A stretch of 35,060 nucleotides of DNA from Alistipes sp. (GTDB lineage Bacteria; Bacteroidota; Bacteroidia; Bacteroidales; Rikenellaceae). The notes beneath the pieces were generated by a model, which ran no database searches, was not told where the DNA came from, and worked only from the letters and a program-made list of their open reading frames with translations. The DNA lies in assembly GCA_017631285.1 (NCBI GenBank), contig JAGBTO010000093.1, forward strand, positions 1-35,060. Direction: 5' to 3'. Position 1 is the stretch's first letter, and every line of letters begins with the position of its first letter. Shown here piece after piece: positions 23,709 to 32,049 of this stretch. The translations under genes were made by a program, and so were the position numbers.

Positions 23709-25169
23709 ATGAAAAAGTATATTCTTCTTCTTTTGACGTTGTGCCTATGTTTCACAACCATGGCACAAAACGACATAAGATCGCAGTTTGAAGCCTATAA
23801 GCAAAAACGCGCACAAGAGTACAAGGATTATCGCGAGAAGGCAAATGCAGCTTTTGCAGAGTATTTGAAGAAGCGCTGGGCTGATTATAAACCTAATGCA
23901 GCTCAACCAGCTCCTATACCAGATGTGTTGCCTGAACCCGAAGTTGCACCTGTTGAGCAACCAAAGCCTAGCACACCCAAGCCTCTGCCAGCACCAAAAA
24001 ATGATGTTGAATCGGTTAAGGATGTAGTTGATAAAGAGCGTCCAAGCAGTAATTTGCCAACGGCAAGCAATGTATTGCGTGTTGATTTCTTCGGAGAGGA
24101 TATTAGCGTACCATGCGACAAGAACAAACTTCCCGTCATGTCTATTCCCGATGAGCAAAGTTTTAGTACGATGTGGCAAGTTTTCAGTAGTGTCACCAAG
24201 CCTATGGTTAATAACCTTGAACAGTATAGCACATCACATAATCTCAATGGATGGGGTTGTTATCAACTTATCAAACGTGTGAGTGAGCAGGCATACGACA
24301 ATAGCAGTCCCAATGAGCGTATTGCTTTGCAGGCATACCTACTCTCGCAACTCAAATATCGCGCTCAAGTAGGCACATGCGGCAGCGCTCTTGTATTATT
24401 ACTTCCATTCAAGGAAAATATCTACGAGGTTTCGTACCTCACTCTGGGCTCGCAGAAGTTCTATATTTACAGCTATGGCCACAACCAGAGCCAAGGGTTC
24501 CGCACATATGACAACAACTTTGAGTATGCTCAGAATATGTTGAGTCTGGACATGAATGGTTCAATGAAGATTGGCAAAAGCAAGGAGTTTGAATTCACTC
24601 GCTTGAGTGCTATGTTAGGACAAAAACTCACGGCTCCGATGTATTTGGGTAACATTGCATTGCAATATAACTATCCTATACTCGATAATATCGTATATTA
24701 CCGTCAGAGTTTATCATCCGAATTCTCGAATGCAATCCTCACACCTCTGCGCCAAAAGATTAGCGGCAAGAGTGAAACCGAGGCTGTGAGCTACTTGCTC
24801 AACCTTGTGCAAAACGGCTTCGGCTATGCACTTGACGAGCAGGTTTTCGGTCGTCAGAAGCAGCTCTTTATCGAAGAATCATTCTTCTATGAGCAGAACA
24901 ACTGCAAAGACCGTGTGGGCGTTTTTTCATGGCTTGTCAAGGAATTGGTTGGTCTTGATGTCATCGGTCTTCGCTACGAGGGTAATGCGGCAAGCGACGG
25001 TGTTGGTCATATAACCTGTGCGGTAGCTTTCTCCCAGAAGGTTGAGGGTGATGCATTCACTTTCCAGGGTAAACGCTATGTAATGTGTGACCCCACATAC
25101 ATCAACGCAGGTATAGGTCGCACAATGCCATGCTACGCCAATGCCAAACCCGACATTCTAGCACTTTAG
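23709..25169 (+). CDS. Exported transglutaminase-like protein
   Basis: 486 residues, signal peptide ending TTMAQ (about residue 20). A charged coiled-coil-like segment (SQFEAYKQKRAQEYKDYREK) leads into a proline-rich linker (about 60-105), a helical and strand-rich middle, and a C-terminal papain-fold/transglutaminase-like domain. The expected triad is visible: C399 in NNCKDRVGVFSWLV, H434 in GVGHITCAV and D461 in CDPTYINAGIG. Such domains cleave or cross-link peptides; in Bacteroidota the exact reaction is usually unknown. It is the last gene of the locus, 81 bases after the lipoprotein gene and behind a terminator, suggesting lower expression than the structural genes. It may process or cross-link their products. 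Confidence 0.8.
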   Translation: MKKYILLLLTLCLCFTTMAQNDIRSQFEAYKQKRAQEYKDYREKANAAFAEYLKKRWADYKPNAAQPAPIPDVLPEPEVAPVEQPKPSTPKPLPAPKNDVESVKDVVDKERPSSNLPTASNVLRVDFFGEDISVPCDKNKLPVMSIPDEQSFSTMWQVFSSVTKPMVNNLEQYSTSHNLNGWGCYQLIKRVSEQAYDNSSPNERIALQAYLLSQLKYRAQVGTCGSALVLLLPFKENIYEVSYLTLGSQKFYIYSYGHNQSQGFRTYDNNFEYAQNMLSLDMNGSMKIGKSKEFEFTRLSAMLGQKLTAPMYLGNIALQYNYPILDNIVYYRQSLSSEFSNAILTPLRQKISGKSETEAVSYLLNLVQNGFGYALDEQVFGRQKQLFIEESFFYEQNNCKDRVGVFSWLVKELVGLDVIGLRYEGNAASDGVGHITCAVAFSQKVEGDAFTFQGKRYVMCDPTYINAGIGRTMPCYANAKPDILAL

Positions 25170-25189
25170 AATATATAATACAACATAAC

Positions 25190-25223
25190 AAAATCAGCCG
25201 ACCATTGAAGATCGGCTGATTTT
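25190..25223. terminator. Bidirectional terminator between the envelope locus and the floA operon
   Basis: AAAATCAGCCGA (25190-25201) and TCGGCTGATTTT (25212-25223) form a perfect 12-bp stem with a ten-base loop; the A and T ends make it work in both directions. Confidence 0.92.
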
Positions 25224-25243
25224 ATATTTAATAGGGTAGAACA

Positions 25244-26218
25244 CTACTTCTTTGCAGGCTGCGAGATGGTCTCACGCATTTGCGTATCGGCCATAATGTT
25301 CTTCATCTTATAGTAGTCCATAATACCCAAATTGCCATTGCGGAATGCCTCGGCCATTGCCAATGGTACCTCGGCCTCGGCCAAGATAACCTTTGCTCGC
25401 GCCTCCTGGGCCTTAGCTTTATTCTCCTGCTCCAAAGCCACAGCCATGGCACGACGCTCCTCAGCCTTCGCCTGAGCAATATTCTTATCAGCATCGGCCT
25501 GATCCATCTGCAACTGCGCACCGATATTCTTACCTACATCGATGTCGGCAATGTCAATCGAAAGAATCTCGAACGCTGTACCTGCATCCAAGCCCTTCTC
25601 CAACACTACGCGTGAGATAGAGTCGGGATTCTCTAACACAACCTTATGCGACACAGCCGAACCGATAGACGACACAATACCCTCGCCAACACGAGCCAGC
25701 ACTGTCTCTTCACCAGCACCACCAACCAACTGCTTGATGTTGGCACGCACCGTAACACGAGCCTTAGCTATGAGCTGGATACCATCCTTCGCCACAGCAG
25801 CTACGGGTGGAGTGTTGATAACCTTTGGATTGACTGACATCTGCACAGCCTCAAACACATCACGACCTGCCAAGTCGATAGCCGTAGCCATCTTGAAATC
25901 GAGATTAATATTTGCCTTTTGCGCCGACACCAATGCATGCACAACATTTGTAACATTACCTCCGGCCAAGAAGTGAGCCTCCAACTCATTGGCATCGAGT
26001 TTCAAACCTGCCTTAGTACCTTCAATCATTGACGACACAATTACTGAAGGTGGCACTCTACGCCAACGCATCAAAAATAGTTGCAGCAAGTTAATCTTCA
26101 CGCCCGACACCAACGCCGAGAACCACAATCCAACAGGTATAAAATAGAAGATAATCCAAATTGCTATGAGGACAAGCACGCCCAACACGGCAAAAATTCC
26201 AATTTGTAATTCGTTCAT
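25244..26218 (-). CDS. floA: Flotillin-like protein FloA
   Basis: 324 residues, the usual length of FloA (YqfA type). An N-terminal membrane hairpin (about 5-45: [20 protein letters not shown]) precedes the SPFH domain (about 60-215, with [20 protein letters not shown] and [14 protein letters not shown] preserved as [15 protein letters not shown]) and a long Ala/Glu-rich coiled coil ([20 protein letters not shown]). FloA organises membrane microdomains and oligomerises along the inner face of the membrane. Last gene of its operon, directly after nfeD, the usual partner of flotillins. It converges with the locus at 14363-25169, which carries a different SPFH protein. Confidence 0.93.
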   Translation of the reverse strand: MNELQIGIFAVLGVLVLIAIWIIFYFIPVGLWFSALVSGVKINLLQLFLMRWRRVPPSVIVSSMIEGTKAGLKLDANELEAHFLAGGNVTNVVHALVSAQKANINLDFKMATAIDLAGRDVFEAVQMSVNPKVINTPPVAAVAKDGIQLIAKARVTVRANIKQLVGGAGEETVLARVGEGIVSSIGSAVSHKVVLENPDSISRVVLEKGLDAGTAFEILSIDIADIDVGKNIGAQLQMDQADADKNIAQAKAEERRAMAVALEQENKAKAQEARAKVILAEAEVPLAMAEAFRNGNLGIMDYYKMKNIMADTQMRETISQPAKK

Positions 26219-26253
26219 ATCAATAAAGTTTTAAGATTTATTCAATAATTACA

Positions 26254-26712
26254 TTATACTCTCTTCACAAAAATAGTAAAGTTTTCAAAACCCACTACTT
26301 CAACCTCTGTACGCTGCTCGATATATGCACCTTCAGACTTTGCCTCATACACCTTGCCTCCAATCTGAACTTTTCCCATAGGTGAGAGGCGAGAGATTGT
26401 TACACCTTTAGCACCAATCTCAACAATCGAAGCTAGATTCTCGCTACTTTGACTATCAATCTTATTATTAAGCGCCAAGCGCTGCCATGTCTTAGCTCGC
26501 AACGACACGACCGTAGCCACAAGCGACAATGCCACAACAACAAGCATGGTGACAAAGCCTCCAACTACACCCATACGGGCAAAACCAAAATAGATAGCTA
26601 TGCCATAGCTCACAACTGACAATATTGTTCCTAGCGTAACACCAGGCAAGAATATCAATTCCAAAACCAGGAAGAACACTCCTAGCAAAACAAGAAAAGC
26701 TACAAATCCCAT
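26254..26712 (-). CDS. NfeD-family membrane protein
   Basis: 152 residues, the short NfeD form without the protease domain. Two to three membrane segments occupy about 1-75 (FVAFLVLLGVFFLVLELIFL, LSVVSYGIAIYFG, VTMLVVVALSLVATVVSL). The C-terminal OB-fold (about 95-152) carries the family's G-x-x-G-x-x-x-T pattern (VEIGAKGVTISRLSPMGKVQ, VEVVGFENFTIFVKRV). NfeD proteins are genetically coupled to flotillins and thought to bind them; here floA follows after 35 bases. Confidence 0.92.
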   Translation of the reverse strand: MGFVAFLVLLGVFFLVLELIFLPGVTLGTILSVVSYGIAIYFGFARMGVVGGFVTMLVVVALSLVATVVSLRAKTWQRLALNNKIDSQSSENLASIVEIGAKGVTISRLSPMGKVQIGGKVYEAKSEGAYIEQRTEVEVVGFENFTIFVKRV

Positions 26713-26730
26713 AATATCTAATTTTAAAAT

Positions 26731-28278
26731 TTACTCTTCATCCTCGTCCTCTGGGTCAGGCTTTATCTCCTGCACCTCGACACTTAGTGAGTCATCGCTC
26801 TTCTTAATTGCCTCGGCTACACGTTCAGCTACAGCTCGACTCTCAAACGAACTCACAAGGAATCTATCTTCGGCCAGACGCGACAACTGACACTCCTTAG
26901 CCATAGTAGAGATAAGCTCTCGCACCATATCATCCAGACTTCCGCCTGAAATGGCGATGCGATATGATGTACGCACAACTCCCTCGGCGGAAAGATTTGT
27001 CTTTTCACCATCACACCACTCAACAATCTGAGGGTTGCGGAAACCCTTCTTCTTCATTATCTCCACAGCAGACTCCGCCTCGGCACGTGTACGCAAGCCT
27101 CCAGCGTAATAGCTGAAACGTCCATCATCCTCGACCTGAACATACAAAGGAGCAGCTCCTCGAAAAATTGAGACCTGCTGTTTATATTTAAACACACCTA
27201 ACAATATACGATAGATGGTGCCATATTCGTAATTTACACACTCTGGAATAGGATTCGACGTAGTATATGGGCTACGGCTATGAAACTCGATAGGTTCATA
27301 ATCGACAAACGAACGTCGTTCAACCTCTAATGTTGGCATCTTATAATCCACACTTCTCACCACACGAGCCGCCCTTGACAAAGAATCGATTGCAGGTGTG
27401 AGGTTCAACATCTTGGCAACATAAATCTCATAATTTAGCACCACAGGTTTTTGCAAGCAATAATCAACAACATATTCCGACACACATTCATCTGTGATGT
27501 TTAATTTCTGCTGACGTGCTTCCTGCATCATATTCTCAGTGATATTGAGTAGGTCTATGCGATTTTCTTTCTCCAAAAAGTAAGAATATACGTAGCACTT
27601 GTGATCGTATATGTCGCTCCACACGTTGGCTATCTGTCGCTCAAGGGCTATATTTTCAGCCATAATATCCGAAATTTCAGCAAATAAAGCCTCAGACTCG
27701 GCCTCAGTTTTGGCAAAAACATATTTATCGTTGAGCGTTTTAATTTTAGCGTAATTTGCAACATAATTGCGTACATGCTCATATGTGGACTGCTCCGTAG
27801 CATGCAACTCAAGCAACATTTTATAGTCCTCAGGTTCAATGCTCTTGGCAAAATAAGAGTTGTTATACAACGAATTGGAACTTTGCTCAGAGCCCGCATT
27901 TCCAATCTTGCTCACCGACGCAAGCACAAAATCTTGCTCCATGGTATTTATCTGGTCCATGAGCTTCACCTTCTGTGCTCGTAACGAATTAACCTTAGCC
28001 TCGGCATCCGACAACACAATAATCATCGAATCATTACGCTCCTGCGACAACGAATCTCGCTCTTCGGCAATCTTCTTCATATCGGCACGCACATCCTTAA
28101 TGACAGACATCACCGAATCGGTTTGAAGCCTTACTTGCTCATCTCGGCGGAGCAACTGCATATACTCCTTATTTGACTCCATACCTGCTATTCGAGCAGT
28201 AATATCTTGTGCTACACCCTCCGTGCAACACAATGCAACAAATGCCAAACTAGCAATATAAAATTTCTTTTTTATCAT
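26731..28278 (-). CDS. SPOR-type exported protein with long coiled coil
   Basis: 515 residues from the ATG at 28278, which overlaps the trkH stop as ATGA; an ATG nine bases upstream is also possible. The signal peptide ends GVAQ (about residue 24). A long coiled-coil region follows (about 40-115: SVIKDVRADMKKIAEERDSL). Near residue 350 a tyrosine-containing strand (VNYEYGTIYRILLGVFKYKQ) begins a SPOR-like module, with SYYAGGLRTRAEAESAVEIM as its helix; a second SPOR-like repeat lies near 430-500 (TSYRIAISGGSLDDMVREL). SPOR domains bind denuded peptidoglycan at division sites, but I only see the general pattern here. It ends in an acidic tail (PDPEDEDEE). Confidence 0.78.
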   Translation of the reverse strand: MIKKKFYIASLAFVALCCTEGVAQDITARIAGMESNKEYMQLLRRDEQVRLQTDSVMSVIKDVRADMKKIAEERDSLSQERNDSMIIVLSDAEAKVNSLRAQKVKLMDQINTMEQDFVLASVSKIGNAGSEQSSNSLYNNSYFAKSIEPEDYKMLLELHATEQSTYEHVRNYVANYAKIKTLNDKYVFAKTEAESEALFAEISDIMAENIALERQIANVWSDIYDHKCYVYSYFLEKENRIDLLNITENMMQEARQQKLNITDECVSEYVVDYCLQKPVVLNYEIYVAKMLNLTPAIDSLSRAARVVRSVDYKMPTLEVERRSFVDYEPIEFHSRSPYTTSNPIPECVNYEYGTIYRILLGVFKYKQQVSIFRGAAPLYVQVEDDGRFSYYAGGLRTRAEAESAVEIMKKKGFRNPQIVEWCDGEKTNLSAEGVVRTSYRIAISGGSLDDMVRELISTMAKECQLSRLAEDRFLVSSFESRAVAERVAEAIKKSDDSLSVEVQEIKPDPEDEDEE

Positions 28279-29720
28279 TTCCACCATCTTATGAAAAATA
28301 GCTGAATCAATCCAAATATCTCCAAACGGCCGAACAACATCATTATCGACAGGTTCAACTTCAATACAGCTGGCAGCTGAGAGTAATTATCCATTGTGCC
28401 TACCTCGCCGAAACCTGGTCCCACATTACTTGCACAGGCAAGAGCTGCTGAAAAACCTGTCATCAAATCGCATCCAAACAATGTGTTTACAAACGTTCCA
28501 ATCAATATTAGTAACATGAAAGCCACTATATAAATCATAACCGTATTGAGCATATCCCTATCCTGAGTATAGCCATCAACCTTGATACGTACAACGGCAT
28601 TGGGATGTTGTTGTGCCTGAATCTTATTACGCAACATCTTCACTGCCAAGACCAAACGATCAACCTTTAATCCGCCCGATGTTGAACCTGCACACCCACA
28701 TACCAACATGCAGAACATGAGTACAAGTATTGCAAATGGAGTCCACGTATTACAATTTGCAGTTGCAAAGCCCGATGTCGTCATAAGCGAAGCCGTTTGA
28801 AAAGCAGCATGACGCAACGACGATATCACGGAAGGGTAAACATCGGCAGCACGCAACGAGATGGCAATCAGCACCGATGACACTATAAACATGCCCAGAT
28901 AACAGCGTGTAATCTCCGAGCGAAATATATTATTGGGCTTACGGGTAATGGTGGCATATATCAAACCGAAATGCATACCCGACACAAGCATCGCCACAAT
29001 TAATACTAATTCGATGATAGGGGAGTTAAAGAAACCTACACTCAGATTCTTATTGCTAAATCCACACGTACTACAAGCCGACATAGCATGGCACAAAGCG
29101 TCAAACCAATTCATACCACACCACTTAAGCGTTAAAAGAGTGATTATCGTAAGGCCCACATATATCGAGAGAATTATGCGTACAATGGTTTGAGTGCGAT
29201 AGTGAAAATTATCCTTCGCAAGCGACGAGAGTTCTACATTGGAAAGCATCATCTTACTCTTGCCAATTGATGGCAAAATGACAAGTGCGAACATCACAAC
29301 GCCCACACCACCTATCCAGCACGATGCGACGCGCCAAAACTGCAACCCTCGAGGCAATGCCTCTATATCATTTAGGATGGATGCTCCAGTGGTGGTGAAG
29401 CCTGAAACCGACTCAAACCATGCATTCAACAGAGTGAATTCACCACCCCACATAAGATATGGAAACATACCAACAACACTCGACACAACCCAAGCGCCAA
29501 CCACAATACAATAACCCTCTTTCTGAGATATACGGTCGGTCTTGGGAACAAATATCAGCGGGAAACAACCTATTAGGAGGGTGATAAGTGACGACATCAC
29601 CAAAGGTGAGTAAGCTGAATCGACATTATTGACATAGGATATACCTGCTGCCATCAGCATGAATGCTGCTAGCACCAACAAAACAATTCCAATATATCGT
29701 ATGACAATACCTAATCTCAT
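28275..29720 (-). CDS. trkH: Trk-type potassium uptake transporter TrkH
   Basis: 481 residues, the family's usual size, with repeated membrane-pore-membrane units. All four selectivity-filter loops are visible: SGFTTTGASIL (first), ACSTCGFSNKN (second), TTSGFATANCN (third) and CASNVGPGFGEVG (fourth). Conserved IGGVGVVMFALVILPSIGK and GCAGSTSGGLKVDRL segments are also present. TrkH moves K+ through the inner membrane with cytoplasmic NAD-binding TrkA as gate; no trkA is in this window. Six bases after the HAMP gene and overlapping the SPOR gene by four, it is translationally coupled to both. Confidence 0.95.
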   Translation of the reverse strand: MRLGIVIRYIGIVLLVLAAFMLMAAGISYVNNVDSAYSPLVMSSLITLLIGCFPLIFVPKTDRISQKEGYCIVVGAWVVSSVVGMFPYLMWGGEFTLLNAWFESVSGFTTTGASILNDIEALPRGLQFWRVASCWIGGVGVVMFALVILPSIGKSKMMLSNVELSSLAKDNFHYRTQTIVRIILSIYVGLTIITLLTLKWCGMNWFDALCHAMSACSTCGFSNKNLSVGFFNSPIIELVLIVAMLVSGMHFGLIYATITRKPNNIFRSEITRCYLGMFIVSSVLIAISLRAADVYPSVISSLRHAAFQTASLMTTSGFATANCNTWTPFAILVLMFCMLVCGCAGSTSGGLKVDRLVLAVKMLRNKIQAQQHPNAVVRIKVDGYTQDRDMLNTVMIYIVAFMLLILIGTFVNTLFGCDLMTGFSAALACASNVGPGFGEVGTMDNYSQLPAVLKLNLSIMMLFGRLEIFGLIQLFFIRWWK

Positions 29721-29725
29721 AAGTC

Positions 29726-30523
29726 CTAATACAATTTTTTGGATGTATTTGTTACACTTCCTATCTTTTCGTTCAACTCCTGAAGTTCGTCTCTACACTC
29801 TGATTTAATCTTGAATGGAATCTTGTAACGCAACCAATCACCCAAGCTCTTGTTCATCTCAACGATAGGCTTCAACGCATAAATCATGATAAAGTAATAG
29901 AACATCAGCAGGATGGCAATCATCACCACCAACGAGATGAATACGGGTGTAACAGCTCGGTAGGCATTTCTACTGAGTTGTTCGGCTCGTGGTGAGAGCG
30001 ATATCTGAGCATGCGACATAACTCGCATTATGCTATTACTCGCAGCATCGTATGCTGGCACATAGTTGCGGTCATACCAACCTTTGCCATCGAACGACAC
30101 ACCATTAGATAGAGTATCAAATAAAATGAGATTCTCGATCGTACGGCTAGTTCTAAGTTCGTGAACCACAGCATGTAAACGATCAGCATTAATACAAAGC
30201 GAATCAAACATCAAAACAGTAGATTTCGATGCTCCCTGACGAGCTTTGTCGATATGTGCCGAGAATTCAGCAAAGCAAACTTTACAAGAATCGGAGTAGA
30301 GCGTATCACGAAATACAGCATAATTCACCACTGCACGATCATGTGCTGAAATTGCATCGAGCATATTTTCCGTGAGTTCAATACTATGACGATTGCTATC
30401 GAGAATAGACTCTATATCAGTACTCATGTGATTGAGCTCAAACAGTGACACCAAGCCCGAAAAAAAGAGCAACACCACTATACTCAAAAAGCCTATGGTA
30501 ACTCGTTTACGAATGCCTTTCAT
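29726..30523 (-). CDS. HAMP-type membrane sensor without an output domain
   Basis: 265 residues. The first membrane segment (IGFLSIVVLLFFSGLVSLFE, about 11-30) is followed by a periplasmic helical bundle of about 160 residues (4HB-like; ESILDSNRHSIELTENMLDA) and a second membrane segment (VTPVFISLVVMIAILLMFYYF, about 193-215). After the second segment comes a HAMP-like helix pair (ALKPIVEMNKSLGDWLRYKI, DELQELNEKIGSVTN) and then the stop. No histidine kinase, cyclase or methyl-accepting domain follows, so the output is either lost or supplied by a partner. The periplasmic part has two Cys in CKVC, possibly redox or heme related, though that is only a guess. First gene of the trkH-floA operon. 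Confidence 0.72.
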   Translation of the reverse strand: MKGIRKRVTIGFLSIVVLLFFSGLVSLFELNHMSTDIESILDSNRHSIELTENMLDAISAHDRAVVNYAVFRDTLYSDSCKVCFAEFSAHIDKARQGASKSTVLMFDSLCINADRLHAVVHELRTSRTIENLILFDTLSNGVSFDGKGWYDRNYVPAYDAASNSIMRVMSHAQISLSPRAEQLSRNAYRAVTPVFISLVVMIAILLMFYYFIMIYALKPIVEMNKSLGDWLRYKIPFKIKSECRDELQELNEKIGSVTNTSKKLY

Positions 30524-30550
30524 AATTCTGTTTTATAATGCTTATTCATG

Positions 30551-30558
30551 CAAATATA
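30551..30558 (-). promoter_or_regulatory. -7 promoter box of the sensor-trkH-SPOR-nfeD-floA operon
   Basis: The complement reads TATATTTG, matching TAnnTTTG, 27 bases before the ATG at 30523; GTGG 19-20 bases upstream is a weak -33 element. Confidence 0.5.
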
Positions 30559-30608
30559 CGAATAAAATTTTAATATTCCACCGCTTACTGTGAATTACAT
30601 TCACAATT

Positions 30609-31904
30609 TTAAACCAAAACCTCAACCAAGACATCGTTATTTTCATCAATAGACAGCATCTTCACCGGACATATCTTATTGATAAATTCGCGATTATATG
30701 GAGCCTTTACTCGCATGTAATTACCCGTATATCCAAACATCATTCCGCCACGCATGGTACTTTCAAACAACACATCCATCTGAGAACCAACCCCTTGAGC
30801 ACAAAACTCACGATGCAACCTATCACTCAACTCTTCAAGGCGAGCAACACGTTGTGTGGAGACGTACGACGGCACCTTGCCATCCATCTCAACCGCAGGT
30901 GTACCAGGACGCTCCGAGAATGGGAAAATATGTAAGAATGAAGGCTTAAGACGCTCCAACAAATCGTAGGTATGTTGAAAATCAACCTCCGTCTCACCTG
31001 GGAAGCCAACAATAACATCAATGCCGATGAAAGCATCGGGCATCAGTGAACGAATCTTCTCAATACGGTCGGCATATTTGGCCGATGTATATCGACGACG
31101 CATCAAACCGAGAATCTTATCCGAACCACTTTGGAGTGGAATATGGAAGTGATGTTGAAATTTAGGTGACGAGGCGCAAAACTCTATTATTTCGTCAGTT
31201 ATGAGATTGGGCTCGATGGAAGAAATACGATAACGTTCGATACCCTCAACCTCGTTCAACGCTTTGAGCAAATCAATAAATCGCTCACCCGTAGTGCGAC
31301 CAAAATCGCCCGTATTAATACCCGTAATTACAATCTCCTTCAAGCCCGAGGCTGCCACCTGTTTTGCCTCCTCAACAAGGTCAGCAATAGGCATATTTCG
31401 ACTCGAACCACGAGCATAGTGAATAGTACAATAAGCGCACTTGTAATCGCAACCATCTTGCACCTTCAAGAACGAACGCGTACGGTCACCCGTAGAGAAG
31501 GCTGCAAAGAAGCGATTAATCTCCTCACAATCGCAACTATACACTTCAGTTTGTGAGCGTTTACCTATCTCAAGTACTCGTTTATATAAATCTCCTTTAT
31601 CATTGTTACCCAGCACTATATCAACGCCTTCAATATTAGCTATTTCATATGGTTTTAACTGGGCATAACATCCCGTTACTGCTATTATAGCACCAGGATT
31701 ACGACGGTGTAATTTACGAATAAGGTTACGACATTTTTTATCAGCATGTTCAGTCACCGAACAACTGTTAATAACACATATATCTGATATTTCATTCGCA
31801 CCCACACGCAAAAAACCGCCCTCTTCAAATTGGCGTGCAAGAGTAGAACTCTCGGAAAAATTGAGTTTACAACCCAATGTATGAAAACTTACTCGACGTT
31901 TCAT
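30609..31904 (-). CDS. mtaB: tRNA t6A37 methylthiotransferase MtaB
   Basis: 431 residues. MtaB converts N6-threonylcarbamoyladenosine at position 37 of tRNAs to its 2-methylthio form, using two [4Fe-4S] clusters. The N-terminal MTTase domain begins VSFHTLGCKLNFSES, with cluster cysteines C12, C48 (NSCSV) and C79 (TGCY). The radical-SAM cysteines are C152, C156 and C159 in GCDYKCAYCTIHYARG. The TRAM-like domain lies at the C-terminus (about 365-431). HTLGCKLN near the start and CTIHYARGSSR favour MtaB over MiaB or RimO. It is transcribed alone, divergent from the ABC permease gene. Confidence 0.95.
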   Translation of the reverse strand: MKRRVSFHTLGCKLNFSESSTLARQFEEGGFLRVGANEISDICVINSCSVTEHADKKCRNLIRKLHRRNPGAIIAVTGCYAQLKPYEIANIEGVDIVLGNNDKGDLYKRVLEIGKRSQTEVYSCDCEEINRFFAAFSTGDRTRSFLKVQDGCDYKCAYCTIHYARGSSRNMPIADLVEEAKQVAASGLKEIVITGINTGDFGRTTGERFIDLLKALNEVEGIERYRISSIEPNLITDEIIEFCASSPKFQHHFHIPLQSGSDKILGLMRRRYTSAKYADRIEKIRSLMPDAFIGIDVIVGFPGETEVDFQHTYDLLERLKPSFLHIFPFSERPGTPAVEMDGKVPSYVSTQRVARLEELSDRLHREFCAQGVGSQMDVLFESTMRGGMMFGYTGNYMRVKAPYNREFINKICPVKMLSIDENNDVLVEVLV

Positions 31905-31964
31905 GCTAAAATTAGACTTTTTACTCTGCGAAAGTATAAAAACTTTGTCGTAATTGAAAAAAGT

Positions 31965-31996
31965 TTTGATGCAATCCGATAATTAAAGTAAATTTG
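31965..31996 (+). promoter_or_regulatory. Promoter of the permease - LptG-like - fmt operon
   Basis: TTTG (31965-31968), a 20-base spacer and TAAATTTG (31989-31996) give the best match to the Bacteroidota -33/-7 promoter in this window. Transcription would start near 32002. Confidence 0.7.
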
Positions 31997-32049
31997 CGCA
32001 CGTTTTAACCACAACAAATTCACTCGATTTGGAATTTTTTATCGACATA

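Noticed and set aside
30589-30605. TGTGAA/TTCACA inverted repeat after mtaB
   Set aside because: Six AT-rich base pairs without a T tract on the mtaB strand; too weak to call a terminator.
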